64,000 bases of DNA, taken from Mariniphaga sp041686935 (GTDB lineage Bacteria; Bacteroidota; Bacteroidia; Bacteroidales; Prolixibacteraceae). The stretch covers positions 62,001 through 126,000 of the forward strand of contig JAWLCW010000012.1 of NCBI GenBank assembly GCA_041686935.1. The letters are read 5' to 3'. Under the pieces are notes generated by a model, which saw only the letters and a program-made list of their open reading frames with translations, did not search any database and was not told the DNA's origin. This document shows, in pieces, positions 33,527-42,633 of the stretch. A program made the translations under genes and the position numbers. Each line of letters begins with the position of its first letter. Position 1 is the stretch's first letter.

Positions 33527-35107
33527 TTATTCTCTTTTTGTTAATTCGAAATCGAGCAAGAGTCCAACCAACTGATAACCTTCATCGTTAAAATGAATAC
33601 CATCTCGCAAAAGCATGGGAGATAAAGATTTTAACTGAGAATAAAGATCGATATATTTAAGCTCTTGATGAGTTGCTATCTTTTTAAATTCTTTATTAAG
33701 ATAGGCAATTCGTTTTGCTCCTCCATGGTATTTTTCTTGTATAATCGAATCATCGGCAATTGGAGGAGCTGAGATAATAATTATTTCAGGTGAAGATGAT
33801 GGTAGGTAATACTCATTAATTTTTTTGATTAATTTTTCAAAATTTCCAGGAACTTCTTTTAGGCGGTTGTCAAAGACTTTTTTACTATCATTTGTTCCTA
33901 ACATAATCAGAATTTTATCTATTTGGTTTTTTTTAGGATCATACGTTGTCAGATGTTTTTCAATGTTTTTTAGTGTATTTTTAATTTCGTAGCCTTTGTT
34001 GTCAAAACCGATAGTATTTCCGGAGATACAAGTATTGATAAAAGTGTTATTAAATTGTCGCCGGGCTAATTGCGTTACCCAGCCATTTTTATTAGCGCCG
34101 TTGGAATCTCCAATAGTTAAAATGGTCTCAGAAGGAATATGCTTTAATGCATGATTCAACAGCATTTCGTGCCCACCCTCAAAAATAATAATCTGAACTT
34201 TATCCCATAGTCTATTTTGAAAATGTATAATACGATCTCCAATTTTTCCATAATCAGTACCGGCTAAATTTCGACCAATGATGAGTTGATCTTTTATTTC
34301 TTGGGGAATCAATTCTATAGATGCAGCAGGATGAAAATCTTTTACAACTTTATTGTAAAAATCGAGTGAATGAGATATTGGTACTGAACCATTATATCCA
34401 TCATGAATGCCGGCATAAATATAGAGTTTACTATTCTCCCTCTTTTTAACCGGTGTTTCCATTAAAAGAGGTGATCTCCGTCTGGCTTCCTCGATATTGA
34501 TGCCTGTTGAGTCACCTGTGGTAGCCAGAGAGATATGCGTTGCATACCTTCGTCCACGACCCTTAGATTCATAATACCATTTCGTTATATCTGATATTGG
34601 CACCCAGGCAGAAAAACTACGAATAGCATATTCAGACTGCATATACATTAGTAAAGTAGCATGTCCGCCTCCACTGACTCCAATTACATGAATATTTTGT
34701 TTATCTACATTTCCATTCTGAATTGCATACTTTATGGCATCATCAATATCTGAAGTAACCAGAGGGCTACCACAGGCTTCAGAAGTATAATTCGGACCTC
34801 GGAAATCAGGATGAATATAATTATAATCCTTTTCCAATACTTCTTTTATCAACCTGTCCTTTTGCTGATAATTACCGCTCCAGGTGTGCAGGCTCACAAT
34901 TAAAGGTTTTGCTTTTTTACTTTGAACAGCATAGAAGTAAGCTTTCTGTTCTTTGCCATCAACAGATGATTCAATTGATACTTCTTTAAATTCATCAGGC
35001 CATATTTTACTTTTCGTATCATCCCACTCCTGACCTTTTGCCAACGGTTGAAACGCAAAAAAAGACAATAATAAAACCCCACCATTCTTAACTAAATTAA
35101 TATTCAT
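33527..35107 (-). CDS. Double esterase: alpha/beta-hydrolase fused to SGNH hydrolase (copy A, chimeric)
   Basis: The 526-residue secreted protein joins two esterase folds. Residues about 40-325 are an alpha/beta hydrolase of the prolyl-oligopeptidase/acetyl-xylan-esterase type: Ser145 in IGVSGGG, Asp236 in GIHDGYNG and His313 in EGGHEML. Residues about 328-526 are an SGNH hydrolase: Ser335 in GDSN, Asn406 in GTND, and Asp502/His505 in DGIHF. Both sites look complete, so both could deacylate a glycan. Residues 1-336 are identical to those of the protein at 39078-40640, but the SGNH parts differ clearly; see the repeat entries. Confidence 0.85.
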   Translation of the reverse strand: MNINLVKNGGVLLLSFFAFQPLAKGQEWDDTKSKIWPDEFKEVSIESSVDGKEQKAYFYAVQSKKAKPLIVSLHTWSGNYQQKDRLIKEVLEKDYNYIHPDFRGPNYTSEACGSPLVTSDIDDAIKYAIQNGNVDKQNIHVIGVSGGGHATLLMYMQSEYAIRSFSAWVPISDITKWYYESKGRGRRYATHISLATTGDSTGINIEEARRRSPLLMETPVKKRENSKLYIYAGIHDGYNGSVPISHSLDFYNKVVKDFHPAASIELIPQEIKDQLIIGRNLAGTDYGKIGDRIIHFQNRLWDKVQIIIFEGGHEMLLNHALKHIPSETILTIGDSNGANKNGWVTQLARRQFNNTFINTCISGNTIGFDNKGYEIKNTLKNIEKHLTTYDPKKNQIDKILIMLGTNDSKKVFDNRLKEVPGNFEKLIKKINEYYLPSSSPEIIIISAPPIADDSIIQEKYHGGAKRIAYLNKEFKKIATHQELKYIDLYSQLKSLSPMLLRDGIHFNDEGYQLVGLLLDFELTKRE

Positions 35108-35249
35108 AATATTTTTTTTATTTGTTTTTTGCTTCTGTATAACTGTTAATTTTTAATATTTAAAAATAACCCCATTCAAACCCGTTTGAAAACCTCTTGT
35201 GGTTTCAGGCCATGTTCCTTGTGTAATCCATTCGTAGTATTCTAATGCT
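34101..35249. repeat. Duplicated 1149-bp block, copy A
   Basis: By eye this block is identical, with a constant offset of 5533 bases and no gaps, to 39634-40782. It covers the alpha/beta-hydrolase half of the double esterase, its 5' gap and the last 32 codons of the upstream GH67-like gene of the other copy. The left limit falls in the codons of the SGNH GDSN motif. The carried-over gene end shows that copy A received the block and copy B gave it. Confidence 0.88.
35153..35249 (-). pseudogene. 3' remnant of the second GH67-like gene, carried by the duplication
   Basis: These 97 bases equal the 3' end of the gene at 40686-42467 (codons for YEWITQGTWPETTRGF and the last 11 residues, plus stop). 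Here they follow an unrelated paralogue and lack a start, so they are a passenger fragment of the copied block. Confidence 0.9.
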
Positions 35250-35319
35250 GCCATATTAATCTTTTTACCTTTTATTCTTTACAAATACAACTGTCAATAC
35301 ACAGCTCTGAACATCCCTG

Positions 35320-37125
35320 TTAAATCGATGGAATCGTAATATCAGACTCAATGGGAAAGGGCCAGCCTGTTTCATTGATATATTGCAAATATTTTTTTGC
35401 CATACTGGTATCTGACCACTTGGTATCACGCATCTGATGAAAGTACTCTTCTTCATACCAATACCACTGTCCTCCTGGAACTTCGCAAGGATAGTTTTCG
35501 ATCGTTTCAATACTCTTCCTTAAACCATTCATTCCTTCAGCAATAACAGGTAACACCGATTCTTTATAATATGCAATATCCTGGATATACAATCGATATC
35601 CAAAAAACACCTGATGAGCGGCTCTGTGTAACTTTGCAACAATAAGCGTCCTGTTAAAAGTCTCATACAAATCATGGTATGCTTCCTTATTATTTGCAAC
35701 AGATCCAGCTTGCTCTATTAATGCGAGAGCCTGCTCTGCTTGATCAACAGCAAAATCCTTTTCCGTTAAGACATAATCCAGGTATGTTTCGTTAAATTTT
35801 TCTTTATTGCTAACCCATTCATTGTCAAAAACGTAGGGATTTTCCCGGTAAAGAGTTCTGTTATTCATCGGTTCTTTCCATGTTGCGGGAGAAAGATGTT
35901 CGATAATATCTTTAAAATAATGAAACTCCTTGTTCAGGTTATTTTCAATATATATAAGGGGAGTATTCATAAATCTTCCGGCAATAAAACGACCCCAACA
36001 GCTCTGATTCTCAATGTGCAACGCTGAATGATCAGTGGAATTAACGCCCAAGGTATAAAAACTGGCATTATTTATAAGAATCGCTTTTTTAAAGGCTTCG
36101 TTTATATAAGGTACCGTTTCCTCCCCGTACCTTTTACTGATAAAAGATTTGTTTACTTCATCCTCTGTTATCGTTGGATCCTCAATAGACCTTTCTAGTG
36201 CATAGAGAAGCACTTCAGACGGTCTGTTAATGATTTTTGTTGTGCCATAGCGGTCTGTTCTGGCTACATACCCCACAACATTGTTTTGTTGCATATAATA
36301 CTTCCATCGATCTAAAATCAATTGCGTAAAAGTATTCGCTATAATACCATGACCATTGTATTCATGCGCAGCATCAAACTCAATGATAACAGGATATTTT
36401 AAGTCTTCAATATAAGTTTGAACAGGGTGAAAATTAAAAAAATCATGAGGTGTTTCCTTCACCATTACAACCAAATCGGGATGTTGAATATATTTCAAGC
36501 TTCCAAGAATAACTTCCAAATCATACATGTTGTGTTCAAAGGTTCTTATGTAAACCTTTTTACCCAACTCATTTATAACAAGATTCGCAATGGTATCTAC
36601 AGCCATGGCTAATTTTTGCGATGAGTTTAAGGTACTGGAGTATTGATGATCAACATGCATCCCGGTTTCAATAAATGTAAGGATAATACCACCCACATCA
36701 GGAATATAAGAAAACATATCACGATAGTCATCCTTAAACCACTCCCAAAATTCCAAATTATCTAAATCAATCCTTCGGTCATCAACAGAATCCACAAGAA
36801 AACGATTAGGATAATAACCATCGCGATAAAACACGCGATCCCAGACAAAAACATCTTCAATCCCTGCCTTTTTAGCACTATCCAAAAGCATCAGCGTAGG
36901 TTCTAATCTGTCTTTATCCCTCACATGACGTAAATCCATTAAAAGATGATGAGACAGTTGCAAATGATTAATGCCATATTCTTTTGCTGCCGCAATTACT
37001 TCATATCCATTTTCGACATGATCAGATAGAATATTCCAACCATGAATCTCAATCTGAGATTGTTGGTTCTGACAGGAAAACAGGGTAGCAGCTAAAAAAG
37101 CTAAAGTAAAAACAAAATTTTTCAT
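35320..37125 (-). CDS. GH67-like lipoprotein (alpha-glucuronidase-related), copy A
   Basis: The 601-residue protein has a lipobox at Cys18 (ATLFSCQNQ). No standard family is obvious, but the order of motifs follows the GH67 alpha-glucuronidase barrel: IPDVGGIILTFIETG (acid Glu153), YIRTFEH, VMVKETPHDFF (Asp228) and PVIIEFDAAHEYNGHG (Glu249). In GH67 the acid and the two carboxylates of the base lie at similar spacing (73 and 28 residues in the Cellvibrio enzyme as I recall; 75 and 21 here). It shares about 40 percent or more identity with the 593-residue protein at 40.7 kb. Its neighbours, xylanase and acetyl esterases, fit a glucuronoxylan side-chain enzyme. The GH67 link is my inference. 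Confidence 0.6.
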   Translation of the reverse strand: MKNFVFTLAFLAATLFSCQNQQSQIEIHGWNILSDHVENGYEVIAAAKEYGINHLQLSHHLLMDLRHVRDKDRLEPTLMLLDSAKKAGIEDVFVWDRVFYRDGYYPNRFLVDSVDDRRIDLDNLEFWEWFKDDYRDMFSYIPDVGGIILTFIETGMHVDHQYSSTLNSSQKLAMAVDTIANLVINELGKKVYIRTFEHNMYDLEVILGSLKYIQHPDLVVMVKETPHDFFNFHPVQTYIEDLKYPVIIEFDAAHEYNGHGIIANTFTQLILDRWKYYMQQNNVVGYVARTDRYGTTKIINRPSEVLLYALERSIEDPTITEDEVNKSFISKRYGEETVPYINEAFKKAILINNASFYTLGVNSTDHSALHIENQSCWGRFIAGRFMNTPLIYIENNLNKEFHYFKDIIEHLSPATWKEPMNNRTLYRENPYVFDNEWVSNKEKFNETYLDYVLTEKDFAVDQAEQALALIEQAGSVANNKEAYHDLYETFNRTLIVAKLHRAAHQVFFGYRLYIQDIAYYKESVLPVIAEGMNGLRKSIETIENYPCEVPGGQWYWYEEEYFHQMRDTKWSDTSMAKKYLQYINETGWPFPIESDITIPSI

Positions 37126-37197
37126 TTCACAGAATTTTAAAATTTAATAATTAAACCATTAATGGGTGTTAAAAATTAAGGTACGCAACAAACCAGT

Positions 37198-37536
37198 CAA
37201 TAAATGCCTGCCCTGTTAAATAAGTCCTTCTGCAACTCTGTTTTAACAGGGTAAATTGCTCCTTTCGTTTATATTTATTTTTCTTTTGGCGCATCATCAA
37301 CTTTGACAGAGGTTTTTCCCATTTGTTGTGAAATTGAATGCATGTTTCGCGTTGACTGACTTTGAGGATATTTTTCCGGGTTTTATAGAAAACAGTTGAA
37401 GGATTTGAAAATCCAAAAAAAGATTTCCATTTTGGATAAGCGAATTTTCTGATTTGGAAATCATCGGACTCGACAAGATGATTCCTGCTGCTCCGGCCAT
37501 TATTTTTATCAAAAAATTCCTTCTTGCCAATTCCAT
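37198..37536 (-). pseudogene. GH10 xylanase pseudogene fragment (first broken copy)
   Basis: The start is a copy of the GH10 N-terminus with a damaged Tat signal (MELARRNFLIKIMAGAAG, then SENSLIQNGNL). After residue about 40 frameshifts follow; pieces matching the FLNKWGKPLSN region appear out of frame, then a jump to a stretch shared with the copy at 42.9 kb (MMRQKKN...EQFTLL). The catalytic barrel is deleted. The downstream end (37198-37290) is about 85 percent identical to 42872-42970. Confidence 0.88.
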
Positions 37537-37642
37537 GTCAAAATCTTTTTATCTAAAACTAAGCATTTAGATGCCATATAAAATTGAAAAAATAAGCAGA
37601 AACAGCAATTTGGATTAATTATCTACATAGTTTGAACTGTAT

Positions 37643-37681
37643 TTACACTATGCGGGTTTTGCTGAAATCGTTAAACCGGGA
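37643..37681 (-). pseudogene. Fragment of an HTCS regulator, last ~12 codons
   Basis: The minus strand encodes SRFNDFSKTRIV and a stop at the same distance from the GH10 fragment as in the other two junctions; the intact HTCS ends SRFKNSGHPHKV. The spacer to the GH10 fragment (37537-37642) is close to 43303-43400. Upstream of it the sequence switches abruptly to something else. Confidence 0.75.
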
Positions 37682-37811
37682 CTTCCGCCGCCGAGTTCAC
37701 AAAAACAACCCCCCGGTATCGGTATTTCAGCGACCATTCGCTCGAAGCATTAAATGCAGAAGAAGTGCATTTGAGGTAATAATTCATAACCTCCAGTTGA
37801 TGATAGGTGCA
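37671..37811 (-). pseudogene. Unidentified C-terminal coding remnant
   Basis: A 46-codon frame without a start reads TYHQLEVMNYYLKC, then SSEWSLKYRYRGVVF and NSAAEVPV to a stop. The composition looks protein-like and a stop precedes it. I do not recognise the family. It overlaps the HTCS fragment by a few bases in another frame, so it may be a fusion scar. It could also be chance. Confidence 0.25.
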
Positions 37812-37813
37812 AA

Positions 37814-38728
37814 TCAGTCAATTAGTTTTATGGATTTCAGCCAGTCGTAAAACAGTTCAGGCCACTGGTCAATGGGCAGATTCTTTTTATTCATGCCAAA
37901 TCCGTGGCCTCCTTCAGAAAATATATGCATTTCAGCAGGCACGTTGTTTTCTTTCAGAGCCAGGTAAAATTCCACTGAATTCCGTGGCACCACACTTTTG
38001 TCATTATCTGCAAGTACCAGAAAAGTAGGCGGAGTTTCGGATGTCACATGAAGTTCGCTGGAATAATTTTCAACAAGCTTCCAATCGTTGCCTTCGCCAA
38101 TCAGGTTTTTGCGTGAACCCATGTGTCCGAATTCTTCCCTAAAAGTAATAACAGGGTAAAGCAGCAGCATAAAATCGGGTCGGCTACTTATTTTTTCCAA
38201 TTGGACATGACTGTCTGAATTGCCATAATCAAATCGTGCTCCCAGGGTTGAAGCAAGATGTCCGCCTGCTGAAGAACCGGCAATGCCAATTTTTTTGGAT
38301 TGAATTCCCCACTCCTGAGCATTTTTACGAACAATACGCATGGCTTGCAGCGCATCGCCTAATGGAATTTCGTGGTGACCGTAAGGCAGCCTGTATTTCA
38401 GCACAATTCCGGCCACACCTTTTTCCTGAAGCCATTCGGCAATGGCATAACCTTCGTGGTTCATGGCCTCTTTCACGTAAGCTCCACCAGGACAAATCAC
38501 CACAGCAACTCCGGTGTTCTTCTCTTTTTCAGGTAGGTAAATGTACATTTTGGCTTCCGAAACATTACGTACACGCTCTCCTTCAAATATTTCTTCTGGT
38601 TCGTCCATTCCATTGTGGTTGGGCGCACCGTTTGGCCAAACATTCAAAATCTTATCTTGTGCAAGAAGAGGCAATGACTTAAATAGCACAATTAATAACA
38701 AAATTGCAAGTTCCTTTTTCGGTGCCAA
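37814..38728 (-). CDS. Alpha/beta-hydrolase carbohydrate esterase (acetyl xylan esterase-like)
   Basis: The mature protein has the BD-FAE/acetyl-xylan-esterase look: VICPGGAYVKEA (oxyanion HGGG-type), VLKYRLPYG, IGIAGSSAGGHLAST with nucleophile Ser, LVLADNDKSV with Asp and EGGHGFGM with His. A signal peptide (KKELAILLLIVLF...LLAQ) starts near 38728, but no ATG precedes it; TTG 38728 gives 305 residues. The frame is open to an ATG at 38893, but the extra 55 residues are hydrophilic and would hide the signal, so the upstream sequence is probably rearranged and the native ATG lost. It follows the double esterase by about 185 bp in a rearranged zone. Confidence 0.78.
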   Translation of the reverse strand: MAPKKELAILLLIVLFKSLPLLAQDKILNVWPNGAPNHNGMDEPEEIFEGERVRNVSEAKMYIYLPEKEKNTGVAVVICPGGAYVKEAMNHEGYAIAEWLQEKGVAGIVLKYRLPYGHHEIPLGDALQAMRIVRKNAQEWGIQSKKIGIAGSSAGGHLASTLGARFDYGNSDSHVQLEKISSRPDFMLLLYPVITFREEFGHMGSRKNLIGEGNDWKLVENYSSELHVTSETPPTFLVLADNDKSVVPRNSVEFYLALKENNVPAEMHIFSEGGHGFGMNKKNLPIDQWPELFYDWLKSIKLID

Positions 38729-39077
38729 TTCTAAGGTCTTTTCCAAAATACTTAAATCGATATATCTGTTGGTTATTTCATTTTTTCTGCTTTTTTTTAA
38801 TAAACAATCCCAGGCAGTTAGCTTGACTTTGTTATTGATTCCCTCTTCATGGCGGGAATGCTCATCGGGTACTCCTGTTGGTAATTTATCCATTTTTTAC
38901 TTAATTTATGGTACTAAACGTTCAGGTAAAAATAAAATTTTTCTCGTAGTGAAAAGAGGTCTATTTGGAGATTAAAATGCCGTTGCAAGAAAAACAAAAA
39001 AGTTGAGTTCTGCTCGTCGAAAATTTCCAATTTCCTCACCAAAACTTGAACCGGTAAATAATAGGGGTTTGTCTCTA

Positions 39078-40640
39078 TTACAAATTTTCATGAATGATCT
39101 TAGCGATAAGAAACTGTCCTTCAGGAACTAAATGAATACCATCTTCAGACAAGAAATCGAATACATTTCCTAAAGAATCCTGAACGTCAATGAATTTTAT
39201 GTCTTCCTCTTTTGCTATAATTTTTATCTGATCTTTCAAATACTGGATGCAATCGCCCATACCTTTATACTTTTCACTTAAAAGACTATCATTTCCAAAA
39301 GGAGGAGGAGTTACCGCATATATTTCAGGAGTACTTTGACCATAAAAGGTTTTTATATCATTGATCAACTTTCTGTAATTAGCTGGTATTTGCTCAGTGT
39401 TTTCCCTGAAAATTGCCTTGCAATCATTTGTTCCTAATATGATGATGATTTTATCAATCCTAACTTTATAAGGATCATTTTCAGAAAGAAGTGTTTGAAT
39501 ATTTTTCAGGGTATTTTTTTCTTCCCCCTGATTATCAAACCCCACTGTATTTCCACCTTTACATGTATTAATGATATGATCATTAAACCTTATTTTTTTC
39601 AATTGATCTACCCAACCTTCGTGTTTAGCGCCATTGGAATCTCCAATAGTTAAAATGGTCTCAGAAGGAATATGCTTTAATGCATGATTCAACAGCATTT
39701 CGTGCCCACCCTCAAAAATAATAATCTGAACTTTATCCCATAGTCTATTTTGAAAATGTATAATACGATCTCCAATTTTTCCATAATCAGTACCGGCTAA
39801 ATTTCGACCAATGATGAGTTGATCTTTTATTTCTTGGGGAATCAATTCTATAGATGCAGCAGGATGAAAATCTTTTACAACTTTATTGTAAAAATCGAGT
39901 GAATGAGATATTGGTACTGAACCATTATATCCATCATGAATGCCGGCATAAATATAGAGTTTACTATTCTCCCTCTTTTTAACCGGTGTTTCCATTAAAA
40001 GAGGTGATCTCCGTCTGGCTTCCTCGATATTGATGCCTGTTGAGTCACCTGTGGTAGCCAGAGAGATATGCGTTGCATACCTTCGTCCACGACCCTTAGA
40101 TTCATAATACCATTTCGTTATATCTGATATTGGCACCCAGGCAGAAAAACTACGAATAGCATATTCAGACTGCATATACATTAGTAAAGTAGCATGTCCG
40201 CCTCCACTGACTCCAATTACATGAATATTTTGTTTATCTACATTTCCATTCTGAATTGCATACTTTATGGCATCATCAATATCTGAAGTAACCAGAGGGC
40301 TACCACAGGCTTCAGAAGTATAATTCGGACCTCGGAAATCAGGATGAATATAATTATAATCCTTTTCCAATACTTCTTTTATCAACCTGTCCTTTTGCTG
40401 ATAATTACCGCTCCAGGTGTGCAGGCTCACAATTAAAGGTTTTGCTTTTTTACTTTGAACAGCATAGAAGTAAGCTTTCTGTTCTTTGCCATCAACAGAT
40501 GATTCAATTGATACTTCTTTAAATTCATCAGGCCATATTTTACTTTTCGTATCATCCCACTCCTGACCTTTTGCCAACGGTTGAAACGCAAAAAAAGACA
40601 ATAATAAAACCCCACCATTCTTAACTAAATTAATATTCAT
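39078..40640 (-). CDS. Double esterase: alpha/beta-hydrolase fused to SGNH hydrolase (copy B, donor)
   Basis: The 520-residue protein has the same layout as copy A: Ser145/Asp236/His313 of the alpha/beta domain, then Ser335 in GDSN, the Asn of LGTNDCK and the DGIHLVPEG end of the SGNH domain. Its first 336 residues are identical to copy A at 33527-35107, while the SGNH half is only moderately similar. It follows the 593-residue GH67-like gene by 45 bp, so the order xylanase, GH67-like, double esterase is repeated in both copies. Likely role: removing O-acetyl groups from xylan or another acetylated glycan so the barrel enzymes gain access. Confidence 0.87.
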   Translation of the reverse strand: MNINLVKNGGVLLLSFFAFQPLAKGQEWDDTKSKIWPDEFKEVSIESSVDGKEQKAYFYAVQSKKAKPLIVSLHTWSGNYQQKDRLIKEVLEKDYNYIHPDFRGPNYTSEACGSPLVTSDIDDAIKYAIQNGNVDKQNIHVIGVSGGGHATLLMYMQSEYAIRSFSAWVPISDITKWYYESKGRGRRYATHISLATTGDSTGINIEEARRRSPLLMETPVKKRENSKLYIYAGIHDGYNGSVPISHSLDFYNKVVKDFHPAASIELIPQEIKDQLIIGRNLAGTDYGKIGDRIIHFQNRLWDKVQIIIFEGGHEMLLNHALKHIPSETILTIGDSNGAKHEGWVDQLKKIRFNDHIINTCKGGNTVGFDNQGEEKNTLKNIQTLLSENDPYKVRIDKIIIILGTNDCKAIFRENTEQIPANYRKLINDIKTFYGQSTPEIYAVTPPPFGNDSLLSEKYKGMGDCIQYLKDQIKIIAKEEDIKFIDVQDSLGNVFDFLSEDGIHLVPEGQFLIAKIIHENL

Positions 40641-40782
40641 AATATTTTTTTTATTTGTTTTTTGCTTCTGTATAACTGTTAATTTTTAATATTTAAAAAT
40701 AACCCCATTCAAACCCGTTTGAAAACCTCTTGTGGTTTCAGGCCATGTTCCTTGTGTAATCCATTCGTAGTATTCTAATGCT
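39634..40782. repeat. Duplicated 1149-bp block, copy B (donor)
   Basis: Pairs with 34101-35249 at a constant offset of 5533. Here the block runs from the GDSN codons of the double esterase through the 45-bp gap into the end of an intact GH67-like gene, so it is in its native context. Confidence 0.88.
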
Positions 40783-42467
40783 TTTGTTGCGTCCTCTGTC
40801 CAATTCCACTGACCTGATTGGGGATGAACATCATAATTTTGGATTAATTTGGAGACTATTTTTATATCAGATAAACTTTCACGAATGTCATTCATTAATT
40901 TCGCTGTTTGATATTCTTCTCCACGCGCATATATACGATAGCCAAAATATGCTGTAGATACGGCTTTATGTAAGCGTGCAGTAAGCAATGTGCGGTTAAA
41001 ATAATGAAATAACTCCTTATATTGCTCATCAGTTAAAAAAGGTTTGGCTTTTTCAATTTGATTTAATGACTCTTCCGTTAATTTTACACCATATTCTTTT
41101 TCAGTTATAATATAGTTAAGATACTTCTCATTCATCATTTCACCACGTGTAATCCAATTATTCTCCATTACCCATGGAATCTCATGAAGTTGAGTTCCTC
41201 CTGCCTTGGCCCAATCAGGAGCAAGTGTATTGATAATATCTTTCCAATAATGAAATTCACGGTTCACTCCATGTTTTACAAAGACCACTGGCGGATCAAT
41301 CCATTTTCCGGAAACGTGACGGGCCCAATGGGATGAATAAGGATCGTAATTAAGTCGTGAGTGATTGGTAGTATTAGTCCCAAGTGTATAAAATACCGAT
41401 GTTATGATATCAAATGCATTTTCAAAAGCAGCCTTTATATATGGCAGCGCATCATTATTATAATTTTCAGTAATAAATTCATTATAAATATCTTCGGCAG
41501 TTAAATTTTGATTTTCCAGATATCTTTTTAACGCATAAAGATTAATTTCAGAGGGTCGTCCAACAATTCTTGTATCTCCAAAGCGATCAGTTCTGGCAGT
41601 GTATCCGATAATGTGATCTCTTTGCAGAAAATCGCTCCAACGCTTTAGAATAAATTCAGGCCAGGTATTTGCCACAATGCCTTGCCCGTTAAACTCAGCA
41701 GCAGCATCAAATTCAATAATTGTTGGCTGGTTAATGGTTCCGGCAATAAAATCATTGGGATGCGTTAATAAAAAGTCATGAGGTGCTTCTTTCATCATTA
41801 ATCTAATTTCAGGATAATCGAATAATTCAATTGCCCCAACAATGTTCTCATATTCCTCATAAGTATATGAGAAGGTTCGGGCATATAGGTTTAATCCGCG
41901 TTCACCAATTACGACAGCTGCAATAGAATTTACTACTGCAGCCAGTTTTTCCTGATTACTTTTTAATTTTACCGAATATTGGTCTTCAGCTCTTGCTCCG
42001 GTTTCAATAAATGTAAGTACTAAACCTTGTATATCGGGGACTTTATCAAGCATTTCACGGTAATCATCTTTAAACCATTTCCAAAAAGCAGGATTATCTA
42101 AATCTATAGTCCCATTTGGACCTGTTTTAAACCGATCGGGATAATAATCTAAATTATATAATGACCTATCCCATAAAACAACCTCCTGGATTCCTATGGT
42201 ATGTGCATGTTTTATGATCTTGTTAGCTTTTTCGAGTCTTTCAGGAATCCTGACATGCCTTAAGTCATGTATGAGGTCATGTGATATTTGCAAATGATTA
42301 ATATTGTAGTCAGGTGCATTATCAACTACAAACAAATCTTCTTGGACATTATCGGATAGAATAATCCATCCCTTTACAGTTTCGTTATCTTTAAGCGGTT
42401 TAGGTTCATTTGTTTTTTGTGAACATGAAAATGAAATCAACATAAGAAATAAAAATATATTTTTCAT
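40686..42467 (-). CDS. GH67-like lipoprotein (alpha-glucuronidase-related), copy B
   Basis: The 593-residue paralogue of the gene at 35320-37125 has a lipobox at Cys15 (LISFSCSQK). The GH67-like signature is again complete: VPDIQGLVLTFIETG (Glu155), LYARTFS, LMMKEAPHDFL (Asp231) and PTIIEFDAAAEFNGQG (Glu252). Conserved residues shared by both copies, such as HLQxSHxLxxDLRHVR and GYxARTDRxG, probably line the active site. It is followed closely by the double esterase B. The distance from ordinary GH67 suggests a separate family; I cannot test this here. Confidence 0.6.
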   Translation of the reverse strand: MKNIFLFLMLISFSCSQKTNEPKPLKDNETVKGWIILSDNVQEDLFVVDNAPDYNINHLQISHDLIHDLRHVRIPERLEKANKIIKHAHTIGIQEVVLWDRSLYNLDYYPDRFKTGPNGTIDLDNPAFWKWFKDDYREMLDKVPDIQGLVLTFIETGARAEDQYSVKLKSNQEKLAAVVNSIAAVVIGERGLNLYARTFSYTYEEYENIVGAIELFDYPEIRLMMKEAPHDFLLTHPNDFIAGTINQPTIIEFDAAAEFNGQGIVANTWPEFILKRWSDFLQRDHIIGYTARTDRFGDTRIVGRPSEINLYALKRYLENQNLTAEDIYNEFITENYNNDALPYIKAAFENAFDIITSVFYTLGTNTTNHSRLNYDPYSSHWARHVSGKWIDPPVVFVKHGVNREFHYWKDIINTLAPDWAKAGGTQLHEIPWVMENNWITRGEMMNEKYLNYIITEKEYGVKLTEESLNQIEKAKPFLTDEQYKELFHYFNRTLLTARLHKAVSTAYFGYRIYARGEEYQTAKLMNDIRESLSDIKIVSKLIQNYDVHPQSGQWNWTEDATKALEYYEWITQGTWPETTRGFQTGLNGVIFKY

Positions 42468-42633
42468 AAAATTTAATATTTAAAAATCCAAATTGATTTT
42501 TAAAGCCGATTTTTACTTTGGTTATAAGACAAAAGCTATTTTTCGTGGCCAATTTGGTTTAACTCCAGTCAAAAATATTTTTTCATCTCTTGTCTTTTAT
42601 GCATAAAATACCTCTTTATTCATACTCTAAGAG

